DNA from: Actinocrinis sp046724665
Lineage (GTDB): Bacteria > Actinomycetota > Actinomycetes > Streptomycetales > Catenulisporaceae
Length of the DNA: 16,214 nt
Assembly (NCBI GenBank): GCA_046724665.1
Contig: JBKOWZ010000210.1
Span: forward strand, 1 to 16,214
Direction of reading: 5' to 3'
Positions 1-6,632 of the stretch are shown here, one piece after another. A program made the position numbers and the translations under genes. Every line of letters begins with the position of its first letter. Positions within the stretch are counted from its first letter, which is position 1. A model generated the notes under the pieces. It searched no databases. It was given only the letters and a program-made list of their open reading frames with translations, and was not told the origin of the DNA.

Positions 1-843
1 GAAGGCGTCCACGGACCCCGCACCCTCGACGTCGTCATCGTCGCTACCAGCTAGCCCGCCAACCACCCCAGGCACCGGCCGACGGCGAGTGGTAACAGCA
101 AACTCGCCCACGCCATCCGCCGTGGCGCGCAACCGGAAACCCACACCCCACTCAGTGGCCAACAATCCAGCCGCACGCGGACCAAGCTTCCGACGTATCC
201 GGTGCATGTGCAGATCCACCGAGCGGCTGCGGCTTCCGGGCCAGTCGCCGATACTCGAGCGCAACTCCTCACGAGTGACCACGCGGCCGTTGGCCCGCAA
301 CAACTCGTCCAACAGCCGGTACTCGAGACGCGTAAGCGGCACCGGAACCCCGTCTACAAGCATCTGCTGCCGCGTGGCATCGAGGCTGATCAGGGCGGGC
401 GCGGCGGCGACGTACGAGCCGGCCATGGTGACGCTGCGCACGATCGGGCAGCCCGCCTCGCGCCAGGCCTCGAAGCCGCCGATCACGTCGGTCGCCCGGT
501 GCAGCCCGATGTCCTTGAGCCCGGCGGCCGCCAGGCTGGACACGTACCCCTCGGGACAGATCACGATCGCGCGCAGCGAGTGGTCCACGGCCTCGTCGAT
601 GCGCCAGCTGCTGGCCGGATCGAGCCGCCACTCCAGGACGTTGCGCTCCAGGATGAGCGAACCGGGGATCTCACCCTCCGCGCGGCGGGTCGGCTCCGAA
701 CGGATGTCCACGATCAGCGCGCCCTCGGCCTGCTCGCGCGCGGCCTGCCGCGGGGTGAGCCGGTCGAGCCGGGAACGTGCCGCACGCAGCACTGATTCGA
801 TCGTGGTGGCCGAGTTGGTGTCCCTGTCCGGTATCCCCTGCAT
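1..843 (-). CDS. Rhodanese domain fused to OmpR-type winged-helix DNA-binding domain (partial, runs off left edge)
   Basis: Read on the minus strand, the frame is open from an ATG at 843 to the window edge (281 codons, no stop), so the C-terminus is missing. Residues about 40-132 form a rhodanese domain: a VDIR strand (45-48), the active-site loop C96-P-E-G-Y-V-S-S fitting CxxGxxS, and the closing GGFEAW (122-127). Residues about 163-242 form an OmpR/PhoB-type winged helix: PLTRLEYRLLDEL, then VVTREELR, the recognition-helix segment SRSVDLHMHRIRRKL, and the wing WGVGFRL. An acidic D-rich stretch follows (near residue 266). There is no receiver domain, so this is not a normal response regulator. 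The rhodanese domain, with its cysteine intact, probably senses or carries sulfur, or an oxidant, to control DNA binding (inference). A GGGGGAG lies 9-10 bases before the ATG. The fusion is clear; its target genes are unknown. Confidence 0.85.
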   Translation of the reverse strand, partial: MQGIPDRDTNSATTIESVLRAARSRLDRLTPRQAAREQAEGALIVDIRSEPTRRAEGEIPGSLILERNVLEWRLDPASSWRIDEAVDHSLRAIVICPEGYVSSLAAAGLKDIGLHRATDVIGGFEAWREAGCPIVRSVTMAGSYVAAAPALISLDATRQQMLVDGVPVPLTRLEYRLLDELLRANGRVVTREELRSSIGDWPGSRSRSVDLHMHRIRRKLGPRAAGLLATEWGVGFRLRATADGVGEFAVTTRRRPVPGVVGGLAGSDDDDVEGAGSVDAF

Positions 844-1005
844 ACGCCGCTGCTCCCCCGCCCTTTCTGTGGAAAAAGTAGGCGAGGGAGCAGCAGGCAG
901 TCAACGCGTTCGTTCACGCATGGACTTGCGTTTTTGTAACTTGTCGGTGCTTGTTGCCGGTTACCTGTCGGGTACCCGTCTGTGCGTCAGCCACTTGACT
1001 GAGCG
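844..1005. other. Intergenic stretch between regulator start and xylanase stop
   Basis: This 162-base gap holds the regulator promoter described separately and the 3' flank of the xylanase gene. Near the xylanase stop there are two copies of GCGTCAGCC (984-992 and 1003-1011) and a short perfect palindrome CGGGTACCCG (969-978). No convincing stem-loop terminator and no gene are visible. Confidence 0.5.
864..904 (-). promoter_or_regulatory. Probable housekeeping-type promoter of the rhodanese-winged-helix gene
   Basis: On the minus strand, TTGACT (899-904) is followed after 18 bases by TACTTT (875-880), a good match to a vegetative actinomycete -35/-10 pair. The expected start of transcription is near 868, about 25 bases before the ATG. 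A TTTC-tgtg-GAAA inverted repeat (864-875) touches the -10 edge and could be an operator. Neither has been tested. Confidence 0.5.
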
Positions 1006-2538
1006 TCAGCCGATGGTGCAGGGCGTGCCGTTCAGGGTGAAGGACGTCGGTGCCGCGGCGTTGCCGGTGTGGTTGGCCTGGAAGCCGAAGTTGGTCGTGC
1101 CGCCGTTGGCCGGGATGGTCGCGTTGTAGCTCATGTTGGTGGCGGTGACCGCTCCGCTGCCGGGCGTGATGGTGGCGTTCCACGCGCTGACCAGGCTCTG
1201 CCCGGACGGCAGGGTGAACGCGACCCTCCAGCCGTTGATCGTGCTCGAGCTGTTGTTCGTGATGGTGATCTGCTCAGTCAGGCCGTTGTTCCACGCGTTC
1301 ACCACGTCAGTCACCTTGCAGCCACCGGGGGGCGGAGTGCTCGGCGGCGGGCTGCTCGGCGGCGGCGAGGACGGCGGCGGGCTCGACGGGGGCGGGCTGC
1401 TCGACGTGCTGGCACTCGGTGACGACGAGGAGCCGTTGCCGAGGGCATTGATCACCGCGGTGTAGGCCGGCTTGGGCTGCCAGTTGCTGTCGAACAGGGT
1501 GGCGGCGCCCTGGCCGGAGAAGGTGCCCGGGATCCACGAGTCGGCGTCGCTGATGTTCCACTGCGTGATGCCGGGGCAGTGCGGGTTGGCCAGGCAGACC
1601 TTGACGATGTTGGCGTCGTCGGTGGCCTGCTGGTTCAGGTTGGAGCTGCTGGCCGGCGTGGGCATGCGGTCGTCGAGCTCGGTGAGCGCCACGTCAAGGC
1701 CGAGCGCGGTGAAGCGCTGCATGTTCGAGGCCAGGCTGCTCGGGATCTGCCCGACGATGAAGTGGCTCTCGAAGCCGATGCCGTTCAGCGGCGCGCCCTG
1801 CTGGAGCAGCGTCTGGGCGAGGTTGTACATGGCGTTGCTCTTCGAGCCGGTGCCCTCGATGTTGTAGTCGTTGATGTAGAGCTTCGCGTTCGGGTCGGCC
1901 GCGTGCGCGGTCCTGAGCGCGTCGGCCATGTACGCGGCGCCGCCGCCGAAGGCGTTGTAGAACACGTCGGTCCGGAACGAGCCGTCCTCGTTGAGCGGCT
2001 CGTTGATCACGTCCCAGGCGTAGATCTTGCCCTTGTAGTGGGTGACCTCGCCGGTGATGTGCTCCTCCATCGCGGCCTTGACCTGGCTCTGCGGCAGGCT
2101 GGTGACCCAGCCGGGCAGCTGGGAGTGCCAGACCAGGTTGTGTCCGCGCAGCCGCTGGTTGTGGCTGGTGGCGAAGTTGACGATCGCGTCGCCCGGACCG
2201 AAGTTGTACTGCCCGTTGTTCGGCTCGATGGTGTCCCACTTCATCTCGTTCTCGGGGGTCACCATGTCGAACTGGGCGCCGGCCAGGTTGGTGGCCGAGG
2301 AGTTGCTCAGGTCGCGCTGCCCGACCGCTACGCCGAAGTAGCGCCCGTTGGCCTCGGCGCCCGCCTTCAGCGACGAGGCGGCCGCCGAGGCGCCGCCGGC
2401 CGCGACGACCAGGGCGCCCACGGTCACCGCCGCGGTGGCCACCGAGCCGACCGCGAAGGCCGCGCGCAGCCGGCGGCGTCCGAAGGAGCCGGGTCGGGGC
2501 CGAGGGGCTCCGATACCGGCACCGGTGTCGATATCCAT
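1006..2538 (-). CDS. Secreted endo-1,4-beta-xylanase, GH10 catalytic domain plus C-terminal CBM2
   Basis: A 510-residue exported enzyme that hydrolyses internal beta-1,4 bonds of xylan outside the cell. Residues 1 to about 52 form a signal peptide: basic RRRLR (21-25), a hydrophobic core, and an ASA cleavage site near 52. The GH10 domain spans about 56-367. It has the substrate-site HNLVWHSQLPGW (133-144), acid/base E180 in WDVINEP, nucleophile E287 in ALTELDD, a probable disulfide C315-C321, and W327 in the GITQWNISD motif (the family more often has WGVTD). A P/S-rich linker covers about 369-404. The CBM2 covers 405-510, closed by C407-C507, with aromatic residues W416, W437, W453 and Y471. 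The last takes the place of the third surface Trp of classical cellulose-binding CBM2a. The ATG at 2538 has GGAAGGTG about ten bases upstream. The CBM2 is near-identical to that of the esterase at 14742-16079. Confidence 0.96.
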   Translation of the reverse strand: MDIDTGAGIGAPRPRPGSFGRRRLRAAFAVGSVATAAVTVGALVVAAGGASAAASSLKAGAEANGRYFGVAVGQRDLSNSSATNLAGAQFDMVTPENEMKWDTIEPNNGQYNFGPGDAIVNFATSHNQRLRGHNLVWHSQLPGWVTSLPQSQVKAAMEEHITGEVTHYKGKIYAWDVINEPLNEDGSFRTDVFYNAFGGGAAYMADALRTAHAADPNAKLYINDYNIEGTGSKSNAMYNLAQTLLQQGAPLNGIGFESHFIVGQIPSSLASNMQRFTALGLDVALTELDDRMPTPASSSNLNQQATDDANIVKVCLANPHCPGITQWNISDADSWIPGTFSGQGAATLFDSNWQPKPAYTAVINALGNGSSSSPSASTSSSPPPSSPPPSSPPPSSPPPSTPPPGGCKVTDVVNAWNNGLTEQITITNNSSSTINGWRVAFTLPSGQSLVSAWNATITPGSGAVTATNMSYNATIPANGGTTNFGFQANHTGNAAAPTSFTLNGTPCTIG

Positions 2539-2643
2539 AATGCTGAGTCACCTTCCGTCCCCGGACCGGGCGCCGCCCGCACCGGGAGGCGGCGCGGACG
2601 GCCGTGCTGGCAGGCTGGTTGGCAGGCCACGGCCGGCGAACTG

Positions 2644-2657
2644 TCGAAACATTTCGA
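2644..2657. promoter_or_regulatory. Candidate operator, TCGAAA-CA-TTTCGA inverted repeat, downstream of xylanase transcription start
   Basis: A 14-base inverted repeat with perfect six-base arms around a two-base centre. It lies 29 bases downstream of the xylanase -10 box, where a bound repressor would block initiation or elongation. A related GAAA-G-TTTC element sits at the equivalent place in the esterase promoter. LacI-family repressors of actinomycete glycoside hydrolase genes use short palindromes like this (family knowledge). The regulator itself is not in the window. Confidence 0.6.
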
Positions 2658-2686
2658 GGTCGCAGTGGGCTCACTACAACGCGGTG

Positions 2687-2716
2687 ACGGTAGATCCGTG
2701 CTTCAAACTGCGTCAA
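2687..2716 (-). promoter_or_regulatory. Probable xylanase promoter (TTGACG-N18-TACCGT)
   Basis: On the minus strand, TTGACG (2711-2716) is followed after 18 bases by TACCGT (2687-2692), giving a predicted start near 2680 and a 5' leader of about 140 bases. The ten bases CGGATCTACC that hold the start of the -10 box (2689-2698) recur exactly in the esterase promoter at 14638-14647. Confidence 0.55.
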
Positions 2717-2733
2717 GAGGCAGGTGGGATTGA

Positions 2734-2766
2734 TCGAAAGATTCCGTGATAGGCACGGAAACTTCC
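2734..2766. promoter_or_regulatory. Two upstream operator-like sites of the xylanase gene
   Basis: TCGAAAGATTCCG (2734-2746) and GGAAACTTCC (2757-2766) are imperfect copies of the GAAA/TTTC inverted repeat found at 2644-2657. The second lies 40 bases upstream of the -35 box. That is nearly the same offset as the GAAATTTTC element upstream of the esterase -35 (41 bases). Together with the downstream site they would let a repressor bridge the promoter (inference). Confidence 0.45.
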
Positions 2767-2778
2767 ACGGCCGCGGCG

Positions 2779-3813
2779 TCAGGCAGGCGGCGCGGCCGCG
2801 AGCACGGCCGCCAACTCCGCCTCACTGACGTTGCCACCGCTACAGATGACACCGACAGTCGCGCCCGCGAACTCTTCGCGCCGGGCCAGCAGCCCGGCCA
2901 GCGCGGCGGCACCCGCGCCCTCGGCCATCGTGTGCGCGGCGAGAACGAGAAGCCGCTGCGCGGAGCGGATGTCACCGTCGTCGAGCACCATGAAATCGTC
3001 AAGCAGCGAGCGCATGATCGCTTGCGGCAGTGCGAATCCGTGCCCGGTGGACAGGCCCTCGATCACGGTCTTGTTCGGCCGGTCGGTCGGCGCCCCAGCC
3101 CGCCACGACTCGTACGCGGCCGGCGACTGCGCCGACTGCACGCCAATCACCCGGCACTGCGGCGCCACAGCATGTGCGCTGATACATGCCCCGGCCGCTC
3201 CGGTACCCGCGCCAACCGGCACGAACAGTGCGTCAAGCCGCGGCGCCACCTCGAACAGCTCCAGCGCCGCAGTGGCGACTCCGGCGATCAGCTTGGGCTC
3301 GTCGCCGGAATCGACGTAGTAAGCGCCGGTCTCGGCACTGATCTGCGCGGCGATCTCACGGCACTCGTCGAAGGCGGCACCGCGCAGCACGAGCTGCGCG
3401 CCAAGCGCGCGCACGGCCGCGGCCTTGACCGGATTGGCGTTCTCCGGCATGACGATCGTGCACGGAGCGCCAAACTCGCGGGCCGCGTACGCGACCGACT
3501 GCGCGTGATTCCCCGTGGACGCCGCCACGACGCCGTCCGCGCGCTGCTGCGGCGAAAGCGACGCGAGCAGGTTCAGCCCGCCGCGCACCTTGAACGCGCC
3601 GACCGGCTGCGTGTTCTCGTGCTTTACCCAGACGGTCGCGCCGACCGCCTCGTTGAGCACGGGGTACGTCCAGGCGGGTGTCGGCCGCAGGTGCGCGACG
3701 AGCAGCCGACGCGCCTCGAGCACGTCGGTGAACGTCGGAGCGGCGATGGCCGTGGCGTTAGTCGAGGGAGCGGACGTGGACGTGGACGGCGATGGCTGAG
3801 CGGTCGTCGGCAT
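2779..3813 (-). CDS. PLP-dependent threonine/serine dehydratase (no ACT domain)
   Basis: A fold-type II PLP enzyme of 344 residues, predicted to deaminate L-threonine to 2-oxobutyrate and ammonia, and probably L-serine to pyruvate, in the cytoplasm. The PLP lysine is K75 in GAFKVRGG. STGNHAQS is the substrate loop, VGAGTGAAG takes the place of the phosphate-binding glycine loop, and CSGGNVS near the C-terminus is the usual contact to the pyridine nitrogen. The allosteric ACT-like domain of biosynthetic IlvA is absent, which suggests a catabolic or single-domain form. The frame is open upstream to 3936, but the ATG at 3813 is preferred because GAGGATC precedes it and the extra 41 residues would be atypical. 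A Thr/Ser/Pro/Ala-rich N-terminal extension (residues 5-26) is unusual. Related families (serine racemase, EutB of hydroxyectoine use) cannot be excluded. Confidence 0.87.
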   Translation of the reverse strand: MPTTAQPSPSTSTSAPSTNATAIAAPTFTDVLEARRLLVAHLRPTPAWTYPVLNEAVGATVWVKHENTQPVGAFKVRGGLNLLASLSPQQRADGVVAASTGNHAQSVAYAAREFGAPCTIVMPENANPVKAAAVRALGAQLVLRGAAFDECREIAAQISAETGAYYVDSGDEPKLIAGVATAALELFEVAPRLDALFVPVGAGTGAAGACISAHAVAPQCRVIGVQSAQSPAAYESWRAGAPTDRPNKTVIEGLSTGHGFALPQAIMRSLLDDFMVLDDGDIRSAQRLLVLAAHTMAEGAGAAALAGLLARREEFAGATVGVICSGGNVSEAELAAVLAAAPPA

Positions 3814-3971
3814 ACCAATGATCCTCGTAAGCGTCACCGCCGCTGTCCACCGGATTGCGGGTGGTCTTGCACTCTTGCGCGATGCCTGGCTCGTTGTGCT
3901 GGTCGGTAGCTGGACGCGGGCCGGGTTTGCAGACACGGGAACGGCTGCGTGGTCTCGCGCGTTGTCGCGGT

Positions 3972-4367
3972 GTGATCGTGTGGATTGTGTCGCTGCCTGC
4001 GCTGGTCGTCCTCCTGACCATCTTCGCGTTCATCGACCTGCTGCTGCTCAGGCTCGGCAAGGCAGGGATTCTGCCGTGGCGGCGCGGGGCAGACCATCGG
4101 CCTGTCTCGGCCACGGGTTTCGAGGTGCTGCACGGCGCGATGTCGTATGGGAAGGCGCAGGAGCTCAAGCAGCGTCAGACCACGCTGGTTCTGCGTGAGG
4201 AGCAGGAGGCCGCAGCTCCGCCCAACGGGCCGATCGATCTCGACGCAGGTCGTGTCATCTTGAAGCCGCCTACAGATCAGCGCCTTCACCGCCCGCGAGC
4301 TGTCAGCGGTGAAGGCGCTGAGCCGGCATCAGGCGGGCAGTTCGGGCACGACCTGCTTGACGAATAG
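3972..4367 (+). CDS. Small DUF6191-like membrane protein
   Basis: From a GTG at 3972 the product is 131 residues. It starts VIVWIVSLPALVVLLTIFAF, a single transmembrane helix, followed by LLLLRLGKAGILPWRRG, then SATGFEVLHGAMSYGKAQELKQRQTTLVLREE and PIDLDAGRVIL. This layout matches the actinobacterial DUF6191 family as I recall it; the function is unknown. The frame stays open upstream to 3855, but those residues do not look membrane-protein-like and no ribosome binding site favours any start, so the start is uncertain. The family usually stops soon after the VILKPP segment. Here about 28 further residues run through a strong hairpin (4277-4321) and overlap the end of the convergent oxidoreductase gene by 39 bases. 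This hints at loss of the original stop codon. Confidence 0.6.
   Translation: MIVWIVSLPALVVLLTIFAFIDLLLLRLGKAGILPWRRGADHRPVSATGFEVLHGAMSYGKAQELKQRQTTLVLREEQEAAAPPNGPIDLDAGRVILKPPTDQRLHRPRAVSGEGAEPASGGQFGHDLLDE
4277..4321. terminator. Bidirectional stem-loop terminator between convergent genes
   Basis: TCAGCGCCTTCACCGC (4277-4292) and GCGGTGAAGGCGCTGA (4306-4321) are perfect reverse complements: a 16-base-pair stem with a 13-base loop. It lies 8 bases beyond the stop of the oxidoreductase gene, a typical terminator place. There is no U-tract, as is common in actinomycetes. It lies inside the 3' end of the open frame on the plus strand. Confidence 0.85.
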
Positions 4368-5318
4368 CTCAAGGCCGGAGCGGTCGTAGGCGATCTCGGG
4401 GAAGTACAGGATCACGTAGCCCGCGCCCTGGGCGTGCACCTCGTGCAGCGCCTGCACGATCTGCTCGGGAGTACCGGTCAGCCTGCTGTTCGCGAAGCCC
4501 TGGTACTCCTGCTCCAGCTTCTCGACCGGCACGTACGGCGCGTAGTGCTCGCGGATCCAGGCGAGGCGGTCCTGCACCGCCTTTTCGCTCTCGCCGATCA
4601 CCACGTTGAAGTTCGTCGAGCGCACGATCGCGTCGAAGTCGGTGCCGACCTCACGGCAGTGCTGCGCGAGCACCTCGGACTTGCGCCGCCACGTCTCCAG
4701 GTCCGAACTGAAGTTGGTGTACTTGGCGTACTTCGCCGCCGTGCGCAGCGTCTTCTTTTCGCCCGCCCCGGCGACCCACAGCGGGATGCCGCCTTCCTGG
4801 AGCGGAAGCGGACGCGAAATCGCGCCGTCCACCTGGTAGTGCTTGCCGTCGACGGTCGCGGTGCCGGTGGTCCACAGCTGCCGCATGATCTGGACGCCCT
4901 CGTCCAGCATGCCGAGCCGCTCGCCCGCGGTCGGGAAGCCGTAGCCGTACGCACGCCACTCGTGCTCGTACCAGCCGCCGCCGATGCCCATCTCGGCGCG
5001 GCCGCCGGAGATCAGGTCCACGGTCGCCGCGACCTTCGCGAGGTAGGCCGGGTTGCGGTAACCCATACACGTGCACATCTGTCCCAACCGCACCCGCGAC
5101 GTCGCAGCCGCGAACGCCGCCATCAACGTCCACGCCTCATGCGTGGCCTGATCGGTTGGCACTGGGACAGTATGAAGGTGATCGTATACCCATATTGATT
5201 CGAAGGGCCCGTTATCTGCTGCCTGGGCGATCCCCAGCATCGTGTTCCACTGCTCCGCGGGATCGATGCCGGTCAGATCAAGTCGCCAGCCCTGAGGTAC
5301 GAACAGTCCTAAGCGCAT
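4329..5318 (-). CDS. LLM-class (probably F420-dependent) oxidoreductase
   Basis: A 329-residue cytoplasmic protein of the luciferase-like TIM-barrel family. Supporting segments are the N-terminal MRLGLFVPQGW strand, ESIWVYDHLHT (39-49), the RVRLGQMCTCMGYRNPAYLAKVA region, ISGGRAEMGIGGGWYEHEWRAYGYGFP (about 103-129), ERLGMLDEGVQIMRQLW and PLWVAGAGEKKTLR. The IGGGW(Y/H)xxE segment and actinobacterial background favour coenzyme F420 over FMN, but the cofactor is not proved by sequence alone. The substrate is unknown. The gene seems to be transcribed alone: an AT-rich palindrome lies 34-50 bases before the ATG and a strong terminator just past the stop. No clear Shine-Dalgarno sequence is visible at the ATG. 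Confidence 0.9.
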   Translation of the reverse strand: MRLGLFVPQGWRLDLTGIDPAEQWNTMLGIAQAADNGPFESIWVYDHLHTVPVPTDQATHEAWTLMAAFAAATSRVRLGQMCTCMGYRNPAYLAKVAATVDLISGGRAEMGIGGGWYEHEWRAYGYGFPTAGERLGMLDEGVQIMRQLWTTGTATVDGKHYQVDGAISRPLPLQEGGIPLWVAGAGEKKTLRTAAKYAKYTNFSSDLETWRRKSEVLAQHCREVGTDFDAIVRSTNFNVVIGESEKAVQDRLAWIREHYAPYVPVEKLEQEYQGFANSRLTGTPEQIVQALHEVHAQGAGYVILYFPEIAYDRSGLELFVKQVVPELPA

Positions 5319-5351
5319 GTGCCCACACTAGCCACCGAGATCGTTTCGCGA

Positions 5352-5368
5352 CACGGTATATATACGTG
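5352..5368. promoter_or_regulatory. AT-rich palindrome in the oxidoreductase promoter
   Basis: CAC-g-GTATATATAC-GTG contains a perfect ten-base palindrome (5356-5365), extended to 13 bases per side by CAC/GTG with one extra base. It is a striking AT island in very GC-rich DNA. On the minus strand it supplies a TATATA that could act as -10 box about 40 bases before the ATG at 5318. It may therefore be an operator laid over the promoter. Confidence 0.5.
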
Positions 5369-5394
5369 CGGGCAAGGGGGGTCTGATGCGCTGA

Positions 5395-5949
5395 CTAGCC
5401 GTTTTCGAGCAGGGAGAGCATGTCCTCGGCGTGCTCCTCCTCGGTCGCGAGGATCTCTTCGAAGACGCGACGGGTCGTCGGATCGCCGTCACCGAGCCAG
5501 GTGATGATTTCGGTGTACGCGGAGATGGCGATTCGCTCGGCGACTAGGTTCTCCTCGATCATCGCGCGCAGCTCGTGCGCGGTGACGTACTGCGAGTGCG
5601 CGCGGCCGGTGAGGGTTTGCGGGTTCATGTCGGGGACGCCGCCGAGTTGGACGATGCGCTGGGCTAGCAGGTCGGCGTGCTGTTGCTCCTCCTGGGCGTG
5701 CTCCAGGAACTCCTCGGCGACCGGCGTGGCGTTAAGGCCGGTGGCAGCGAAGTGGTGCTGGCGGTAACGCAGCACGCAGACCAGTTCCGTCGCCAACGAC
5801 TGGTTCAGCACCTCGATGACTCGGTCCACGTCCGCGCCGTACGCTGCGGTAACCGGTCCCTTCTCGATCTGTTCGCGCGCGTTGGCTCGCAGCCGCTCTA
5901 CATCGCTGAGGAACGGTTGGGCAGGGTTTATCATCTCTTGTTCCTGCAT
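5395..5949 (-). CDS. Ferritin-like di-iron protein (bacterioferritin-type)
   Basis: A 184-residue four-helix-bundle protein predicted to oxidise and store iron, lowering Fenton damage. Candidate di-iron ligands occur with ferritin spacing: E55 (ATELVCVLRYRQHHF), E88 and H91 (EEQQH), E138 (LVAERIAISAY), E170 and H173 (TEEEH). These match the E / ExxH / E / ExxH pattern. The methionine that binds haem in true bacterioferritin cannot be assigned confidently. The ATG at 5949 is chosen because a perfect AGGAGG lies eight bases upstream; the longer open frame upstream is a shadow of the neighbouring gene. It follows the HhH gene after 53 bases on the same strand, so they are probably co-transcribed. 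Encapsulated or Dps-like relatives are possible alternatives. Confidence 0.85.
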   Translation of the reverse strand: MQEQEMINPAQPFLSDVERLRANAREQIEKGPVTAAYGADVDRVIEVLNQSLATELVCVLRYRQHHFAATGLNATPVAEEFLEHAQEEQQHADLLAQRIVQLGGVPDMNPQTLTGRAHSQYVTAHELRAMIEENLVAERIAISAYTEIITWLGDGDPTTRRVFEEILATEEEHAEDMLSLLENG

Positions 5950-6002
5950 GAGAGCATCCTCCTGGTTGTGGCCTGGATCCGCATGACGAGCGACGTTCGG
6001 GC

Positions 6003-6632
6003 TCACAGCGTCGAGCGCACGAGGGCGGCGGCGAGCCTGGGCAGGTCCCGGTCCTGGTCCTGCCGCGGGATGAGCCGGGCCAGTTCGGCGGGCCTGGTCG
6101 GCAGGCCGAGTTGGGACGCGGCTTTGAGCGCACGCTGATCGAAGCTGGGACGCAGCTCCGGCCAGACGCCCTGCGCCTCGCGGCAGAAGATGTCCGCGCC
6201 GACCGGGCCGATGCGCGGCAGCTCTTGCAGGAGCTCGCGCACGCGGCGCGGGTCGTGGCCCGCCTCGGCGCGCAGCTTGCGCAGGTCGCCGTGCCAGCGG
6301 TCGAGGATCAGCTGGGCGCCGGTGCCGAGAGCCGTGGAGGTGCTCTCGTCGTAGCGCCGGTAGTGGGCCCGGCCGAGCGCGTCCACGCGCTGCTGCCAGC
6401 TCGCCTCGGCCATGCGGGCGGGGCTGCGCCATCCCGCGGCGAACAGTTCGCGCGCCGCGGCGACCGCGATGTTGGCGCGGATGCGGATCGACGAGAGCAT
6501 GCTGACCACGGTGAGCTGGTACAGCGGTCCGGGCGTGTCGCGCAGCCGGACACCCGCCTCGTCGGCGAACGTGCGTCCGTACTCCTTCAGCAGGTCGCCG
6601 ACCCGGCGGTGGAGATCGTCACTGCCGGACAC
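6003..6632 (-). CDS. HhH-GPD endonuclease III-like DNA repair protein
   Basis: A 209-residue protein, mostly helical, with a helix-hairpin-helix at about 134-150 (ELLQELPRIGPVGADIF). An aspartate follows in the right region (D165 in PSFDQRAL), where DNA glycosylases of this superfamily keep their catalytic Asp. The lyase lysine of endonuclease III, which lies inside the hairpin (GVGRKTA type), is absent. The four iron-sulfur cysteines are also absent; only C150 is present. It is therefore more likely a monofunctional glycosylase or a non-catalytic relative (inference). The GTG start at 6632 has AGGAGG six bases upstream. It is divergent from ku and probably leads a two-gene unit with the ferritin-like gene, a sensible oxidative and DNA damage pairing. 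Confidence 0.78.
   Translation of the reverse strand: MSGSDDLHRRVGDLLKEYGRTFADEAGVRLRDTPGPLYQLTVVSMLSSIRIRANIAVAAARELFAAGWRSPARMAEASWQQRVDALGRAHYRRYDESTSTALGTGAQLILDRWHGDLRKLRAEAGHDPRRVRELLQELPRIGPVGADIFCREAQGVWPELRPSFDQRALKAASQLGLPTRPAELARLIPRQDQDRDLPRLAAALVRSTL

Noticed and set aside
969..978. CGGGTACCCG as xylanase terminator
   Set aside because: It is a loop-less ten-base palindrome, too short to be a convincing stem-loop terminator.
89..1129. Long plus-strand open frame (346 codons) opposite the rhodanese regulator and xylanase end
   Set aside because: It is antisense to two well-supported domains, Arg/Ser-rich with no recognisable fold, and is the usual by-product of GC-rich coding DNA.
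1320..1430. Repeated GGCGGCGGG-type units as a DNA repeat array or CRISPR
   Set aside because: They encode the Pro/Ser linker of the xylanase in frame; the similar array near 15668-15760 encodes the esterase linker.
1579..2733. 384-codon plus-strand frame opposite the xylanase
   Set aside because: The opposite strand encodes a complete GH10 domain with both catalytic glutamates; this frame is low-complexity Val/Gly/Arg.
2746..3909. 387-codon plus-strand frame opposite the threonine dehydratase
   Set aside because: Arg-rich shadow with no motif; the minus strand has a full PLP enzyme.
5950..6432. N-terminal extension of the ferritin-like gene up to 6432
   Set aside because: The added residues are an out-of-frame reading of the HhH gene, and a perfect AGGAGG marks the start at 5949.
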